The notes under the pieces: generated by a model
What the model was told of the DNA's origin: nothing
Databases searched by the model: none
Seen by the model: only the letters and a program-made list of their open reading frames with translations
In this document: positions 1 to 6,965 of the stretch, in pieces
Layout of the letters: every line of letters begins with the position of its first letter
Position numbering within the stretch: position 1 is the first letter of the stretch
DNA from: a virus
Direction: 5' to 3' (one strand)
DNA length: 22,748 nucleotides
IMG/VR virus record: IMGVR_UViG_3300037090_000039
Coordinates: 1 to 22,748 of that record
Position numbers and translations under genes: made by a program

Positions 1-1
1 C

Positions 2-499
2 GAACCAAAGGCAGTAGCCAAAACATTTGATACCAAGGCAGACTTTGATAGCTATGTAAATCAGCGCCGTGGTATTGAGATGACCCCGAAAGAACAACAA
101 TCCTTTGTTACTGAGTTAGCTCAAACACCAATGGCACAGCCTACTGCCGCCAAACCAAGCCAACCTAGCCAGCCATCCAATCAACCATCGGAACCTGATG
201 ATGAGGATGTAACTGTGGCCGATAACATTCGTGTCACCAAATCAATCACCTTCACAGATGATACTCAGGGAGCACAAATCCTTTCTCAACTCATCGCACA
301 GCTTGGGCTTCAAAACGACCAGCCAACTCAGAGAGACAAATTCTTTGTCAAGTATGAGTCCACGGACGATTTTGGAAATAACGACACAACGGTTATCAAG
401 AAGTTGAGAGAAGGTAACATGTTTTGTTGGACTGCATTTTCCAAGCATGAGAGTGCCGAAGAAGAAGGCGGTCAGGGAGGAAAAGATGAAGAAGCCTAA
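2..499 (+). CDS. Hypothetical phage protein, 5'-truncated by window edge
   Basis: The reading frame is open from the first bases of the window, so the ATG at 80 is probably internal and the true start lies upstream. The visible part is 165 residues. A Ser/Pro/Gln-rich linker (around residues 53-66 of the visible part) separates an N-terminal piece from a C-terminal piece with alternating hydrophobic residues, and the protein ends in an acidic, Gly/Glu-rich tail. No family was recognised. The stop at 497-499 lies inside the next gene, which starts at 486, so the two are probably translationally coupled. It belongs to the short plus-strand group at the left edge. The function is unknown; the linker plus acidic tail would suit a virion or DNA-associated protein, but that is only a guess. 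Confidence 0.7.
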   Translation, partial: EPKAVAKTFDTKADFDSYVNQRRGIEMTPKEQQSFVTELAQTPMAQPTAAKPSQPSQPSNQPSEPDDEDVTVADNIRVTKSITFTDDTQGAQILSQLIAQLGLQNDQPTQRDKFFVKYESTDDFGNNDTTVIKKLREGNMFCWTAFSKHESAEEEGGQGGKDEEA

Positions 500-824
500 T
501 ATGATTTCACTGACTGAACTCTTACACTCAATTGATGAAGAGAACAAAGAAGGGTATGTCAAGATAGATGAATGGCGCTGGCCTGACGTGGACCATCTAG
601 TAACGATGGGGTTCAAATTCATGGACGATAATCACATGCAGACAGAGAAGCCGCCTAAGATTACAATTTCAAAAAAGAAGAGCCTTGACGAAGCCACTGG
701 CAAAAAGGACAGCTATTTCTATATCGAAGAGCCAAAGAAACCCACGAAGCGATTCAAGAGCTTCAACGATGTCATTGATTTCTTCGATGGCTACAAGCAG
801 CCAGAACTCGATAAAAACATGTAA
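486..824 (+). CDS. Hypothetical phage protein (112 aa)
   Basis: The ATG at 486 is preferred over the in-frame ATG at 447 because GGGAGG at 475-480 sits five bases before it, a strong Shine-Dalgarno site. The start lies inside the end of the preceding gene, a 14-base overlap that suggests coupled translation. The protein is small, rich in Lys, Asp and aromatic residues, with a central Lys-rich stretch (residues 50-65) and a C-terminal segment that could be helical (FNDVIDFFDGY). No signal peptide, membrane segment or metal motif is visible. No family was recognised. Confidence 0.75.
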   Translation: MKKPNMISLTELLHSIDEENKEGYVKIDEWRWPDVDHLVTMGFKFMDDNHMQTEKPPKITISKKKSLDEATGKKDSYFYIEEPKKPTKRFKSFNDVIDFFDGYKQPELDKNM

Positions 825-843
825 CAATCCACCATCCAACCGA

Positions 844-851
844 TATTTATA
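844..851 (+). promoter_or_regulatory. TATTTATA motif upstream of gene 857 (candidate promoter element)
   Basis: The sequence GATATTTATAAACGTATG places this 8-mer 5 bases before the ATG at 857. The same 8-mer precedes four minus-strand genes in the same gene-relative orientation. The gene at 857 has no Shine-Dalgarno site. If the motif were a -10 element, the transcript would start at about the ATG and be leaderless. The role is inferred. Confidence 0.4.
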
Positions 852-856
852 AACGT

Positions 857-1417
857 ATGAACATCCCTACGACAAGCAAACTAACTTTGAAGCGCATCGT
901 TGAGGCGCTACCCGACATCCCTAACAATGGCTTCGGCACCGAGCCACCCAAGATGTCCTCCGAACAGAAAAAGAAGCTGATGGAACTTTCAGCCATGTAC
1001 GAGAATTTCGGCGAATGTTTGAAGAACGAAGAAGCCCTCATGAATTCCGCCAAGGGTATCACGGAACTTTGCGAACTTGCCGAGTCCTACGCACTCAACG
1101 AATGCGGAGAATGGTTCCAGCAAGAAATCGTCAAAAAGGATATGCAGGGATTGAAGAAGCGTGTACAGGAGTTCCAGAAGATTGTTCAGGAGACCTACGC
1201 TCGTATGCAACAAGCAGGAGTTGCTTACCAAGACATCGGTCACGTCCTCGGACGCTATTACGATTTGAACACCAATAAGGGCAGCGACCAACAGTATCAA
1301 GAAAAGCCCGGTCCTCAGCCTCTCCAAGAAACTGAGTCAATGGATTCGGATGATACCACTCAAACGGGCGGCAAGATGGCCGACCCCATGTTGCCTAAAG
1401 GCTCAAAAAAAAAGTAA
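857..1417 (+). CDS. Hypothetical helical phage protein (186 aa)
   Basis: The start is the first ATG after a 32-base gap and is preceded by the TATTTATA motif, with no visible Shine-Dalgarno site. The protein looks mostly alpha-helical between residues 35 and 130, with many Glu, Lys and Gln and scattered Cys, and may form a coiled coil. The last 50 residues are low complexity (Asp/Thr/Gln/Pro) and end in a basic Lys cluster encoded by a run of eleven or so A residues at 1405-1413. There is no signal peptide or membrane segment. No family was recognised. The gene lies 11 bases before the next plus-strand gene, so the two are probably co-transcribed. Homopolymer-A tracts like this one can slip, so the C-terminus could vary. 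Confidence 0.75.
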   Translation: MNIPTTSKLTLKRIVEALPDIPNNGFGTEPPKMSSEQKKKLMELSAMYENFGECLKNEEALMNSAKGITELCELAESYALNECGEWFQQEIVKKDMQGLKKRVQEFQKIVQETYARMQQAGVAYQDIGHVLGRYYDLNTNKGSDQQYQEKPGPQPLQETESMDSDDTTQTGGKMADPMLPKGSKKK

Positions 1418-1428
1418 CGACTGAGGCA

Positions 1429-1863
1429 ATGGACCCCGAGCGAGTTGCTCAACTCCAAAAACAATTCGCCGCAAAGCCAAATCCAGACCGTGCCGAAACT
1501 AGGGCGGGGGTGGATACGGCGGTTATCCAGAAATTCAAATCTCTTCCTCCCGACAAGAAAGCTATCATTAAGCGGGCGATGCAACGTCCCTGTGGTTATT
1601 GTCAAGGTGAATTCAAAGATTTACTCGGAGGTCGTCAGATAGGAAAGTCCCACGGTATTTGTAGGAGACATGCCGCCGACATGTACAAACAACTTGGTAA
1701 GCCGCTGCCCCCAGAAGCCGAAAATGGGTCCGTTGATATATCCATTCTGTCAGACGACGAGAAGAAGCTTCTTGGATACCTTTTTGGTATCGTAAAGAAA
1801 CGCCAGAAGACGACAGGAGTTTATGAAGGCCGTTGCTCGTTCCTAAAGCTTCTCAAAAACTGA
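1429..1863 (+). CDS. Small protein with possible zinc knuckle (144 aa)
   Basis: Residues 55-81 carry C-x2-C-x16-H-x2-C-x2-H (C55, C58, H75, C78, H81), including the string SHGICRRH, which resembles short zinc-binding motifs in many phage and bacterial proteins. The N-terminal 50 residues are charged and helical. The start ATG has GAGG only two bases upstream, closer than usual, so initiation may be inefficient. The gene is the last of the plus-strand group: its final 21 bases overlap the end of the convergent methyltransferase gene. A nucleic-acid-binding role is possible from the metal motif, but the function is unknown. Confidence 0.75.
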   Translation: MDPERVAQLQKQFAAKPNPDRAETRAGVDTAVIQKFKSLPPDKKAIIKRAMQRPCGYCQGEFKDLLGGRQIGKSHGICRRHAADMYKQLGKPLPPEAENGSVDISILSDDEKKLLGYLFGIVKKRQKTTGVYEGRCSFLKLLKN

Positions 1864-2436
1864 ATACACCCGTATTCGATTGTTAAATCCACAGACAACT
1901 CCCACGCACGCCACGAAGATGCAATCCTTGGGACTTGGTAGAATGTAATGTATAAGTCCCACACGCCCTCCCGATGGAAGAACTTCCAAAGCGTTCTTCA
2001 TCAACTCATTGGGTTTTGGATATTTATCAGCCCCCGGTACATAATGAGCCGCATCCGCCTCTGTGTACGGTGGGTCAATAAGAATTCCTGACCACGGAAT
2101 TTTGGTGGGAATCACAGGATTCGCCGGATTGTCTAGCGGGTTGACATTGTAAGTTACATTGCACCACGGAAAAGCTTCTCGTGCATCTTGGAGAAAATCA
2201 GGTTGTACTCCCGGGTCAAGGTCAAGCGTCTTGTCGTTGGGTCCGAAGGCTCGCTTGTAAGGATAGTCTTTGGCACACCCACCGCACACATGAAGCACTG
2301 GTTCAGAAATGCGACATCCAAGCAATGCTCTCGCACGCTCGGGAAATCCCCCCAAATAAGCTCCGTAAAACTTCTTCCCACCTTTCAATTTCGCTCTCGC
2401 CAAAAACCACATATCCGTGATTGGTCTGTAACTCAT
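1843..2436 (-). CDS. DNA methyltransferase, DPPY type
   Basis: Probably transfers a methyl group from S-adenosylmethionine to an exocyclic amino group of DNA (N6-adenine or N4-cytosine). The catalytic motif IV, DPPY, is at residues 121-124, followed by a helix with T-E-A-D-A-A-H-Y. The segment VLHVCGG (48-54) is in the place of the cofactor-binding loop, and LDLDP (71-75) matches the acidic motif that contacts the cofactor. At 197 residues it is compact and has no evident separate target-recognition domain. The ATG has AAGGA upstream and lies one base after the stop of the HNH gene (TGATATG), so the two are co-transcribed. Phage enzymes of this kind commonly protect phage DNA from host restriction; that role is inferred here. 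No partner restriction enzyme is visible. Confidence 0.8.
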   Translation of the reverse strand: MSYRPITDMWFLARAKLKGGKKFYGAYLGGFPERARALLGCRISEPVLHVCGGCAKDYPYKRAFGPNDKTLDLDPGVQPDFLQDAREAFPWCNVTYNVNPLDNPANPVIPTKIPWSGILIDPPYTEADAAHYVPGADKYPKPNELMKNALEVLPSGGRVGLIHYILPSPKDCIFVACVGVVCGFNNRIRVYSVFEKL

Positions 2437-2437
2437 A

Positions 2438-3112
2438 TCATATTCCTTTTCTCATAGGTGCCCAGTCACCCGTTTCTGCGTGATGCAGACGATGGCAGAT
2501 AGGACACCATACTTCAACTTCTCGAAGCATTTCGTTAAACTGTTTCTCCGACCCATGACGAATAATCCGAGATGGATTTTCTTTTCGCCCACGTTTTCCA
2601 TTTGGGTGATGCAAATCATACACCACGGGAGGATATGTTTTTTTGCATTTGATACACCTATCGCCCTTTGTAACCAGAATAATCGCCCATCGCCTTTTTA
2701 TTCTGTCTCGTGCTCGTAGGGTTTGTTGTTGAACATTCTTCTTGGGGTCAGCACGATAAACATTTCGACTGTACTCTCGTTCTATGACTGCTCGACACTC
2801 ATCGTCGCAATATCTCGCATTTGACCATCCGCTTTTGAATGGAGTTTTACAGACCTCGCAGACAATAGTAAATCTATCATTACTCCGCTTGATTTTGCTT
2901 CCCAACGCAAACTCTATGCCCCGTGCCGTGCGTATAGGTCGTCCTCCATAATAGACCTCGTTGCAATGTTTCGCAATGTCTTCTCGGTTTAGTCCTTTAT
3001 CATAAAGCGACCCAATCAAAATCAATTCAGACTTTCTATATTTCATACCGAATACCTTTATACTATCTCGGATAGTTTCCAGATATAAGTATGTACGAGG
3101 AACAGAAAACAC
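2438..3112 (-). CDS. HNH endonuclease
   Basis: A likely homing or DNA-processing endonuclease. Two cysteine clusters can be seen. The first is C-x2-C followed by YCDDEC (about residues 85-106), a zinc ribbon. The second is CIKCKK ... DLHHPNGK ... WCPICHRLHH toward the C-terminus, the normal layout of an HNH nuclease: paired His on the first strand, a structural zinc from two CxxC pairs, and the final HxxHH. The N-terminus looks like a helix-turn-helix (about residues 28-60). Two starts are possible: a GTG at 3112 directly after the upstream stop, with GGAGG eight bases before it, or the ATG at 3046 with AAAGG eight bases before it. The longer form is given. The gene sits between small unknowns and the methyltransferase. 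Confidence 0.8.
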   Translation of the reverse strand: MFSVPRTYLYLETIRDSIKVFGMKYRKSELILIGSLYDKGLNREDIAKHCNEVYYGGRPIRTARGIEFALGSKIKRSNDRFTIVCEVCKTPFKSGWSNARYCDDECRAVIEREYSRNVYRADPKKNVQQQTLRARDRIKRRWAIILVTKGDRCIKCKKTYPPVVYDLHHPNGKRGRKENPSRIIRHGSEKQFNEMLREVEVWCPICHRLHHAETGDWAPMRKGI

Positions 3113-3265
3113 TCATTCTTCCTCCAATCCTAATGCTACACGAGCAATAGAAAGCATATCGTCTGCTGCATCGTCCCGACTATCCATCCAAATAGATTCG
3201 CTATCATAGTCCGCAATCCTTTCTAATGCTTTGCGAAACTTTTCCAGTTGTTCGGCGTCACTCAT
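3113..3265 (-). CDS. Small acidic hypothetical protein (50 aa)
   Basis: A 50-residue frame that is easily missed because of its length. It starts with ATG at 3265 in an ATGA overlap with the stop of the upstream gene, and its stop (3113-3115) directly abuts the GTG start of the HNH gene. The protein is helical and acidic, with ALERIADYD near residue 13 and DDAADDMLSIARVALG in the second half, a pattern common in small phage proteins of unknown function. The perfect fit between two neighbours is the main evidence that it is real. Confidence 0.65.
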   Translation of the reverse strand: MSDAEQLEKFRKALERIADYDSESIWMDSRDDAADDMLSIARVALGLEEE

Positions 3266-3615
3266 GATTCTCTTTCTGGATAGGGTTCGACTTGGGGCGG
3301 TGGGATGCGACCAATGCCAAGTGAGTGATTAGACATTGAGCGGATATACCCATCTATACGCCCATAATAAAGTCCCACTGCTTTCTGCATGACCTCGGGA
3401 TTTTTGTCTATTCCGGGTTCCCCGAGATGAAAGAATACACAACCATTACTAGCTGGCTTGTCCTCGGTACTCTTCATTTCACCCACGAGAAAAAGTTGCC
3501 GATTGTACTTAGCAAATAGCTCATGAAGACCTTTGCTGGCTTCCATTAGAAGCGCATCCACATCTGGAAGCTTATCCGTCTCAACGGTTTTTCCGTTTAC
3601 GTGTTCGAGTTTCAT
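3262..3615 (-). CDS. Hypothetical phage protein (117 aa)
   Basis: Starts with ATG at 3615, overlapping the stop of the upstream glycosylase-like gene by four bases (ATGA), and itself overlaps the next small gene by ATGA. The N-terminal third is helical (ALLMEASKGLHELFAKYN), the middle looks like beta strands (QLFLVGEM, GCVFFHLG), and the C-terminus is rich in Pro and Glu. There is no signal peptide, metal motif or membrane segment. No family was recognised. The tight coupling suggests co-expression with the surrounding small genes. Confidence 0.75.
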   Translation of the reverse strand: MKLEHVNGKTVETDKLPDVDALLMEASKGLHELFAKYNRQLFLVGEMKSTEDKPASNGCVFFHLGEPGIDKNPEVMQKAVGLYYGRIDGYIRSMSNHSLGIGRIPPPQVEPYPERES

Positions 3616-4139
3616 ATGGTTTTGGTTGGCCAGACATAGGGCAAATCCTTAGAGATTCCCATGAAAAATTGGCCGTAGTGTTCGGGGTTCTTTCTGAGTA
3701 AATTGGATTGGTGAGATAAATGAAACGCCTCATTGCCTAACCAAGATGGCATTTTCGTTTTGACGCCGACATTTGTCGGTCGGAAGCCAACTTCGATGGC
3801 CTTTTCCCAACAGGTATCCTTGTAGCCGAGGCGTACCCACTCCGCACAGATTTCACGCAAATACAGCATGAGACCAGTTTCGTATCCTTTCCACATCTGA
3901 ACTGCGGGATGATTATACCATCCTGTGCGCTTGAGTGATGCCTCGCAGTAATAACAGTGATACCCCGTCTTATGCTCGTTGAAGTGGGTCACTGGCATCT
4001 TGCAACTCAAACAAGTCCATTCGCCCTGCTTGAGAGTGCGGAGGATTTGCAGACATTCTACTCGTTGCTTCCCGAGGCGTTTTCGGTCTAACACTTCGGC
4101 GGTTAGATGGAAATTTGAGTATGGCAGGAACGTTTGCAT
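3612..4139 (-). CDS. Pyrimidine-dimer-glycosylase-like protein (MSMEG_6728-type) with zinc-finger insertion
   Basis: The N-terminus MQTFLPYSNF with VLDRKRLGKQRVE (17-28), the central NHPAVQMWKGYE (76-87) and the C-terminal PSWLGN (131-136), SHQSNLLRK (142-150), PEHYG and DLPYVWP match, by memory, the bacterial MSMEG_6728-type family often annotated as a pyrimidine dimer DNA glycosylase relative. A repair role at damaged DNA is therefore possible but not proven. Relatives usually run straight from the Leu-Arg helix into the NHPAV segment; here residues 40-71 add a C-x2-C ... H ... C-x2-C unit (C43, C46, C62, C65). The ATG at 4139 matches the family start; an in-frame TTG at 4175 lies upstream. 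It lies 13 bases after the TonB-like gene, and its own end overlaps the next gene by ATGA. Confidence 0.75.
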   Translation of the reverse strand: MQTFLPYSNFHLTAEVLDRKRLGKQRVECLQILRTLKQGEWTCLSCKMPVTHFNEHKTGYHCYYCEASLKRTGWYNHPAVQMWKGYETGLMLYLREICAEWVRLGYKDTCWEKAIEVGFRPTNVGVKTKMPSWLGNEAFHLSHQSNLLRKNPEHYGQFFMGISKDLPYVWPTKTI

Positions 4140-4152
4140 TGTAGGAAGTGTA

Positions 4153-4758
4153 TCACAGCCCCTCGGCTGTGTCAAACCTTATTTGGAAATGATTTGGAAA
4201 CCCTTTTGGAGGCGGTCTGGATAAAATCTTGACTTTCGCCAAGGTATCATTAACCGATTTCGTCCACTCTTTATCACCAGTATTGGATACAATGGCGATG
4301 GGAGATATTTTACCTTCGGGAGTTATGCTTATCTCGACGAGGGTTTCATAATCTGACTGTGGCGTATTCCACTGTGATTTGATATGAGATTCAATGTATG
4401 CTTTGTAAAGCTGAATCGGGTCTGTCACTGTGTTCACTTCCTTGGCCCCATCTGAGAAGTTGATGGCAGGCATCTCTGCTGGCGGGGGAGCAGCAGCAGG
4501 AGCAATAGATGGCAACGGTGCTTGCACAGTTTGTGGAACCGTTTTAGGCTGCTCCGTTGGAAGAGCGACTTTTGGAGTTTCTACCCGTGGTTGTTCAACC
4601 TTCGGCTTAACTTCTTCCACCTTGGGCTTTGGCATAAGAACCACGCTTAACGTTTGCATTTTCTTCCCTAACATTCCTTCGTGAGAAGCGAAGAAAATGA
4701 GAGGAACGATAATAAGAACGTGAAAGACTGCCGCTATGATTAGGTTCTGTTTTCGCAT
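4153..4758 (-). CDS. TonB/TolA-like envelope protein
   Basis: The layout is that of an energy-transducing TonB-family protein. There is a short basic N-terminus and one membrane segment (residues 6-23), a Pro/Lys/Val/Glu-rich periplasm-spanning linker (about 42-97), and a C-terminal alpha/beta domain (about 115-197) with QWNTP, a V-x-I-x-I strand before PEGKI, a stretch SNTGDKEW, and PPPKGF before the last strand. The ATG at 4758 shares its A with the upstream stop (TAATG); an in-frame ATG at 4770 would add four residues. At 201 residues it is near the usual size for small TonB proteins. TonB couples inner-membrane proton force to outer-membrane transport. In a phage it could alter receptor function, uptake or lysis, which is inference. 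No ExbB or ExbD gene is in the window. Confidence 0.8.
   Translation of the reverse strand: MRKQNLIIAAVFHVLIIVPLIFFASHEGMLGKKMQTLSVVLMPKPKVEEVKPKVEQPRVETPKVALPTEQPKTVPQTVQAPLPSIAPAAAPPPAEMPAINFSDGAKEVNTVTDPIQLYKAYIESHIKSQWNTPQSDYETLVEISITPEGKISPIAIVSNTGDKEWTKSVNDTLAKVKILSRPPPKGFPNHFQIRFDTAEGL
4154..4171 (-). repeat. Inverted repeat at the TonB-like stop codon
   Basis: CACAGCC and GGCTGTG form a 7-bp stem around a 4-base loop, spanning the last codons of the TonB-like gene. No T-run follows on either strand, so it is not a convincing terminator. It lies 14 bases before the ATG at 4139 and could affect translation of that gene. Confidence 0.35.
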
Positions 4759-4940
4759 TATGCCAAGCATTTATGACAATGGAATCTTGCTTCGACGTAA
4801 GTGTTTTTGTGAGGGCAATCTATTCTGACAATTACCGCCTCACTATCCTTAATGGTGGTCAGAAAGTTGTACAAATCCAACTCGCTTTTTCCTGTGGCCC
4901 ATTGGGTATCAGTTGTGGTCCGCTTGTACTTGATTTTCAT
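4758..4940 (-). CDS. Small zinc-finger-like protein (60 aa)
   Basis: A 60-residue protein that starts in an ATGA overlap with the end of the ADP-ribosylglycohydrolase gene and ends in a TAATG overlap with the TonB-like gene. It has a CPH segment (C42, H44) and HCHKC near the end (H54, C55, C58), which could bind one zinc ion. The N-terminal half is basic and then forms a probable helix (ELDLYNFLTTI). There is no membrane segment. No family was recognised. The stop/start junctions on both sides make it part of one translationally coupled unit with its neighbours. Confidence 0.65.
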   Translation of the reverse strand: MKIKYKRTTTDTQWATGKSELDLYNFLTTIKDSEAVIVRIDCPHKNTYVEARFHCHKCLA

Positions 4941-5767
4941 AGGATAAACCCGAGATGAAATCTATCGGGGCCGCATTTCTCATAGAATGAGTTGACTGTC
5001 TCAATCATCTCGGGAGTCAGGCGATTCTTAGCCTCGGCAATCATAAGGTATGGAATAGAATTGACCCCATAGAATGACTCCGCAATCGCTCCTGCAATAG
5101 CAGCAATCGTATCTGTATCTCCCAACGAATAGACGGCGTTTCGGACTGCCGATTCATAGTTGCTCGATGCCAAGAAGCATATCAATGCCTGTGGGGCAGT
5201 GAGGTTGCAACGAATATCTCGTGATGTCCAAGCACGCAAATATTCCAGATTATGCTGGACCATGTGCCCGTATTGCTCTTGCACTCGGGCCTTGATTTCT
5301 TCTCTAGTGGCTCCATTCCGAGCCATCCAAATAGCATCCACAATGGATTGAACGCCACGAGCGGACTCAGGAGAACTGTGCGTGTAAGCAATGCTTTGTA
5401 AGGCTCGCTTCAATGCCAATTCTCGGTCCTCATAGAGCATGGCAATAGGGCTGCATCGCATCATACACCCATTAGCATAGCTATTGACCACGGAGAAGTT
5501 TGGACTCGCCATCCATTCCTTAAATTTGCTGCCGTAGCCCCTGTCAGGATAGCGCATTCCCCATTGCTTGTATTGCTGTGCGAATCTACGAGGGAATGGA
5601 GAAAGTGACGGGCGCATTAACGCCTGTGCGGTAGCACACGTTAAAACGCTGTCATCTGTAAAGCGGGAGTCGGGGCTAAACAAAGGGAACTCCGTTGTAG
5701 TCACAGAGCGTCTATATCCCCCTTCGTAGGGAGACCCAACTATGTCACCGATTATTGCGCCAATCAT
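4937..5767 (-). CDS. ADP-ribosylglycohydrolase (DraG/ARH family)
   Basis: Removes ADP-ribose from modified proteins or nucleic acids using two Mg ions. The family hallmarks are present: GAIIGDIVGSPYE at residues 3-15, FTDDS at 36-40 (T37, D38, D39 as metal ligands), SYANGCMMR at 96-104 in place of the usual GNG-x-x-MR, and LGDTDTIAAIAGAI at 215-228 (D217, D219, T220 as metal ligands). The length of 276 is normal for the family. The start ATG lies four bases after the stop of the nucleotidyltransferase gene, and the stop overlaps the small zinc-finger gene by ATGA. In phages such an enzyme could reverse host ADP-ribosylation defences (for example DarT-like or other toxin marks) or reverse phage-made modification; both roles are inferred. 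The GNG-to-ANG change is the only visible deviation. Confidence 0.92.
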   Translation of the reverse strand: MIGAIIGDIVGSPYEGGYRRSVTTTEFPLFSPDSRFTDDSVLTCATAQALMRPSLSPFPRRFAQQYKQWGMRYPDRGYGSKFKEWMASPNFSVVNSYANGCMMRCSPIAMLYEDRELALKRALQSIAYTHSSPESARGVQSIVDAIWMARNGATREEIKARVQEQYGHMVQHNLEYLRAWTSRDIRCNLTAPQALICFLASSNYESAVRNAVYSLGDTDTIAAIAGAIAESFYGVNSIPYLMIAEAKNRLTPEMIETVNSFYEKCGPDRFHLGFIL

Positions 5768-5771
5768 ATGT

Positions 5772-6965
5772 TTATCCGTATTCTGCTAGGTCGAACGGTT
5801 TCTGCCCTTCCCAGTACTCGTTGTAGAGTTCGTGATAGAGAACATTCAACTTCACCTTATCCACTTCACGGGGGATGGGTGTAGGTTCACCCATTGCAAT
5901 AAGCTTCTTCTGGCGAGCATACTCTTCGTCAAGTTTGTTCTCCATGATGTCCTTGAATTCCATGACTTTCTCAAAGGACCATGCGCCATTTTTGATAGCA
6001 AGTAGTTCATCGGCGTCCACGCCAACACGGTTAACAATAACCTTGCCTTCCGAGATGATTTCGTAACCCATACGCATGAGGCGTACAAGGTGAGAAGCGT
6101 GCTTCGTGTCGTAGCCGCTCTTCTCTTCGAGTTCACGGCGGGCGGGATTACGTTCTTTCTTCCAAGAAATCCAAGAGTCATAGACCTGCTTGGCCTTGGC
6201 AAACTGACGCTCTGCATAGATATACTTAACGAGTTCGTCGCTAAGATTGTAGTCTTTCGCCATCTTGTGGATAACTGCCTCAGAATACACGTCGGGCCAG
6301 TTGGCCACAGAGATTTCTCTGTCCGTCACTTCGGACATAAGTTCCCACATGGTATTCTTAAGTTCAGCACGGTCCATTTCTTCCAGTGGGAACTGATTAA
6401 GGTTCCACTGTTCGACCTTGGACTTGATGTAGCCGAAAACTTCCGTGACGGCACCCTTCTGGATAGGAGGAAGACCAAACTCTTCACGACTTGGCGGCTT
6501 CACTTCGCCGAGGACAATCCACTTGCGATGACGCTCAATCTTCTTGGCTTGTGCTGCGGCATACCCCGAAAATGTAAATTTTGCTTTGTTTGATAAAAAC
6601 AGATGACGATTTTCTATTAGTTTCGCCATAGTCGGAGCAACGACTATATGGTCGGATAAATCAGTGTAAAGAAGTTCGATGATATTGGGGTTCACTTCCG
6701 CCGCCAGAATAAAGAATTTTCTGAGGGTATAAACCGTAGATTCAATTTTCGGGTTTAGAGGATTTTTGAGATGCTCGACCTTGGACGAAACGTACGGACT
6801 ATTTTCCACTTGCTCGGTCCTATGATATAAATGATATTCTACCTGTGGAGGAGGAACGACAATTCCTTTGACATCTAAATCAGACAGTTCATTTGCCGTC
6901 CCATAGGATTGGCTTCCCGCCTTAGTGAGATAGATGAGATTTCTCTGTAACCATTCAAGATTCAT
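5772..6965 (-). CDS. RlaP/YcgL-like nucleotidyltransferase (DNA polymerase beta superfamily)
   Basis: The N-terminus carries the nucleotidyltransferase signature: GSQSYG at residues 17-22 followed by SDLDVKG at 28-34, with D29 and D31 as probable metal ligands. The C-terminal half contains GYDTKHASHLVRLMRMGYE, a helical element that, from memory, is typical of the RlaP family linked to RNA repair. At 397 residues it is somewhat longer than many family members. Likely activity is transfer of a nucleotide to an RNA end or another acceptor; the substrate is unknown. It starts in an ATGA overlap with the end of a homing endonuclease gene and sits four bases before the ADP-ribosylglycohydrolase gene. 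The pairing suggests a joint role in RNA repair or in answering host defence. Confidence 0.85.
   Translation of the reverse strand: MNLEWLQRNLIYLTKAGSQSYGTANELSDLDVKGIVVPPPQVEYHLYHRTEQVENSPYVSSKVEHLKNPLNPKIESTVYTLRKFFILAAEVNPNIIELLYTDLSDHIVVAPTMAKLIENRHLFLSNKAKFTFSGYAAAQAKKIERHRKWIVLGEVKPPSREEFGLPPIQKGAVTEVFGYIKSKVEQWNLNQFPLEEMDRAELKNTMWELMSEVTDREISVANWPDVYSEAVIHKMAKDYNLSDELVKYIYAERQFAKAKQVYDSWISWKKERNPARRELEEKSGYDTKHASHLVRLMRMGYEIISEGKVIVNRVGVDADELLAIKNGAWSFEKVMEFKDIMENKLDEEYARQKKLIAMGEPTPIPREVDKVKLNVLYHELYNEYWEGQKPFDLAEYG

Noticed and set aside
1862-1877. Classical rho-independent terminator
   Set aside because: The stem is only 6 bp and AT-rich, and it lies inside the methyltransferase coding region; kept only as a possible stop signal in the findings.
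4154-4171. Terminator after the TonB-like gene
   Set aside because: The stem is good but no T-run follows on either strand.
3612-4175. TTG at 4175 as start of the glycosylase-like gene
   Set aside because: The ATG at 4139 matches the conserved family N-terminus; the extra residues overlap the TonB-like gene and its hairpin.
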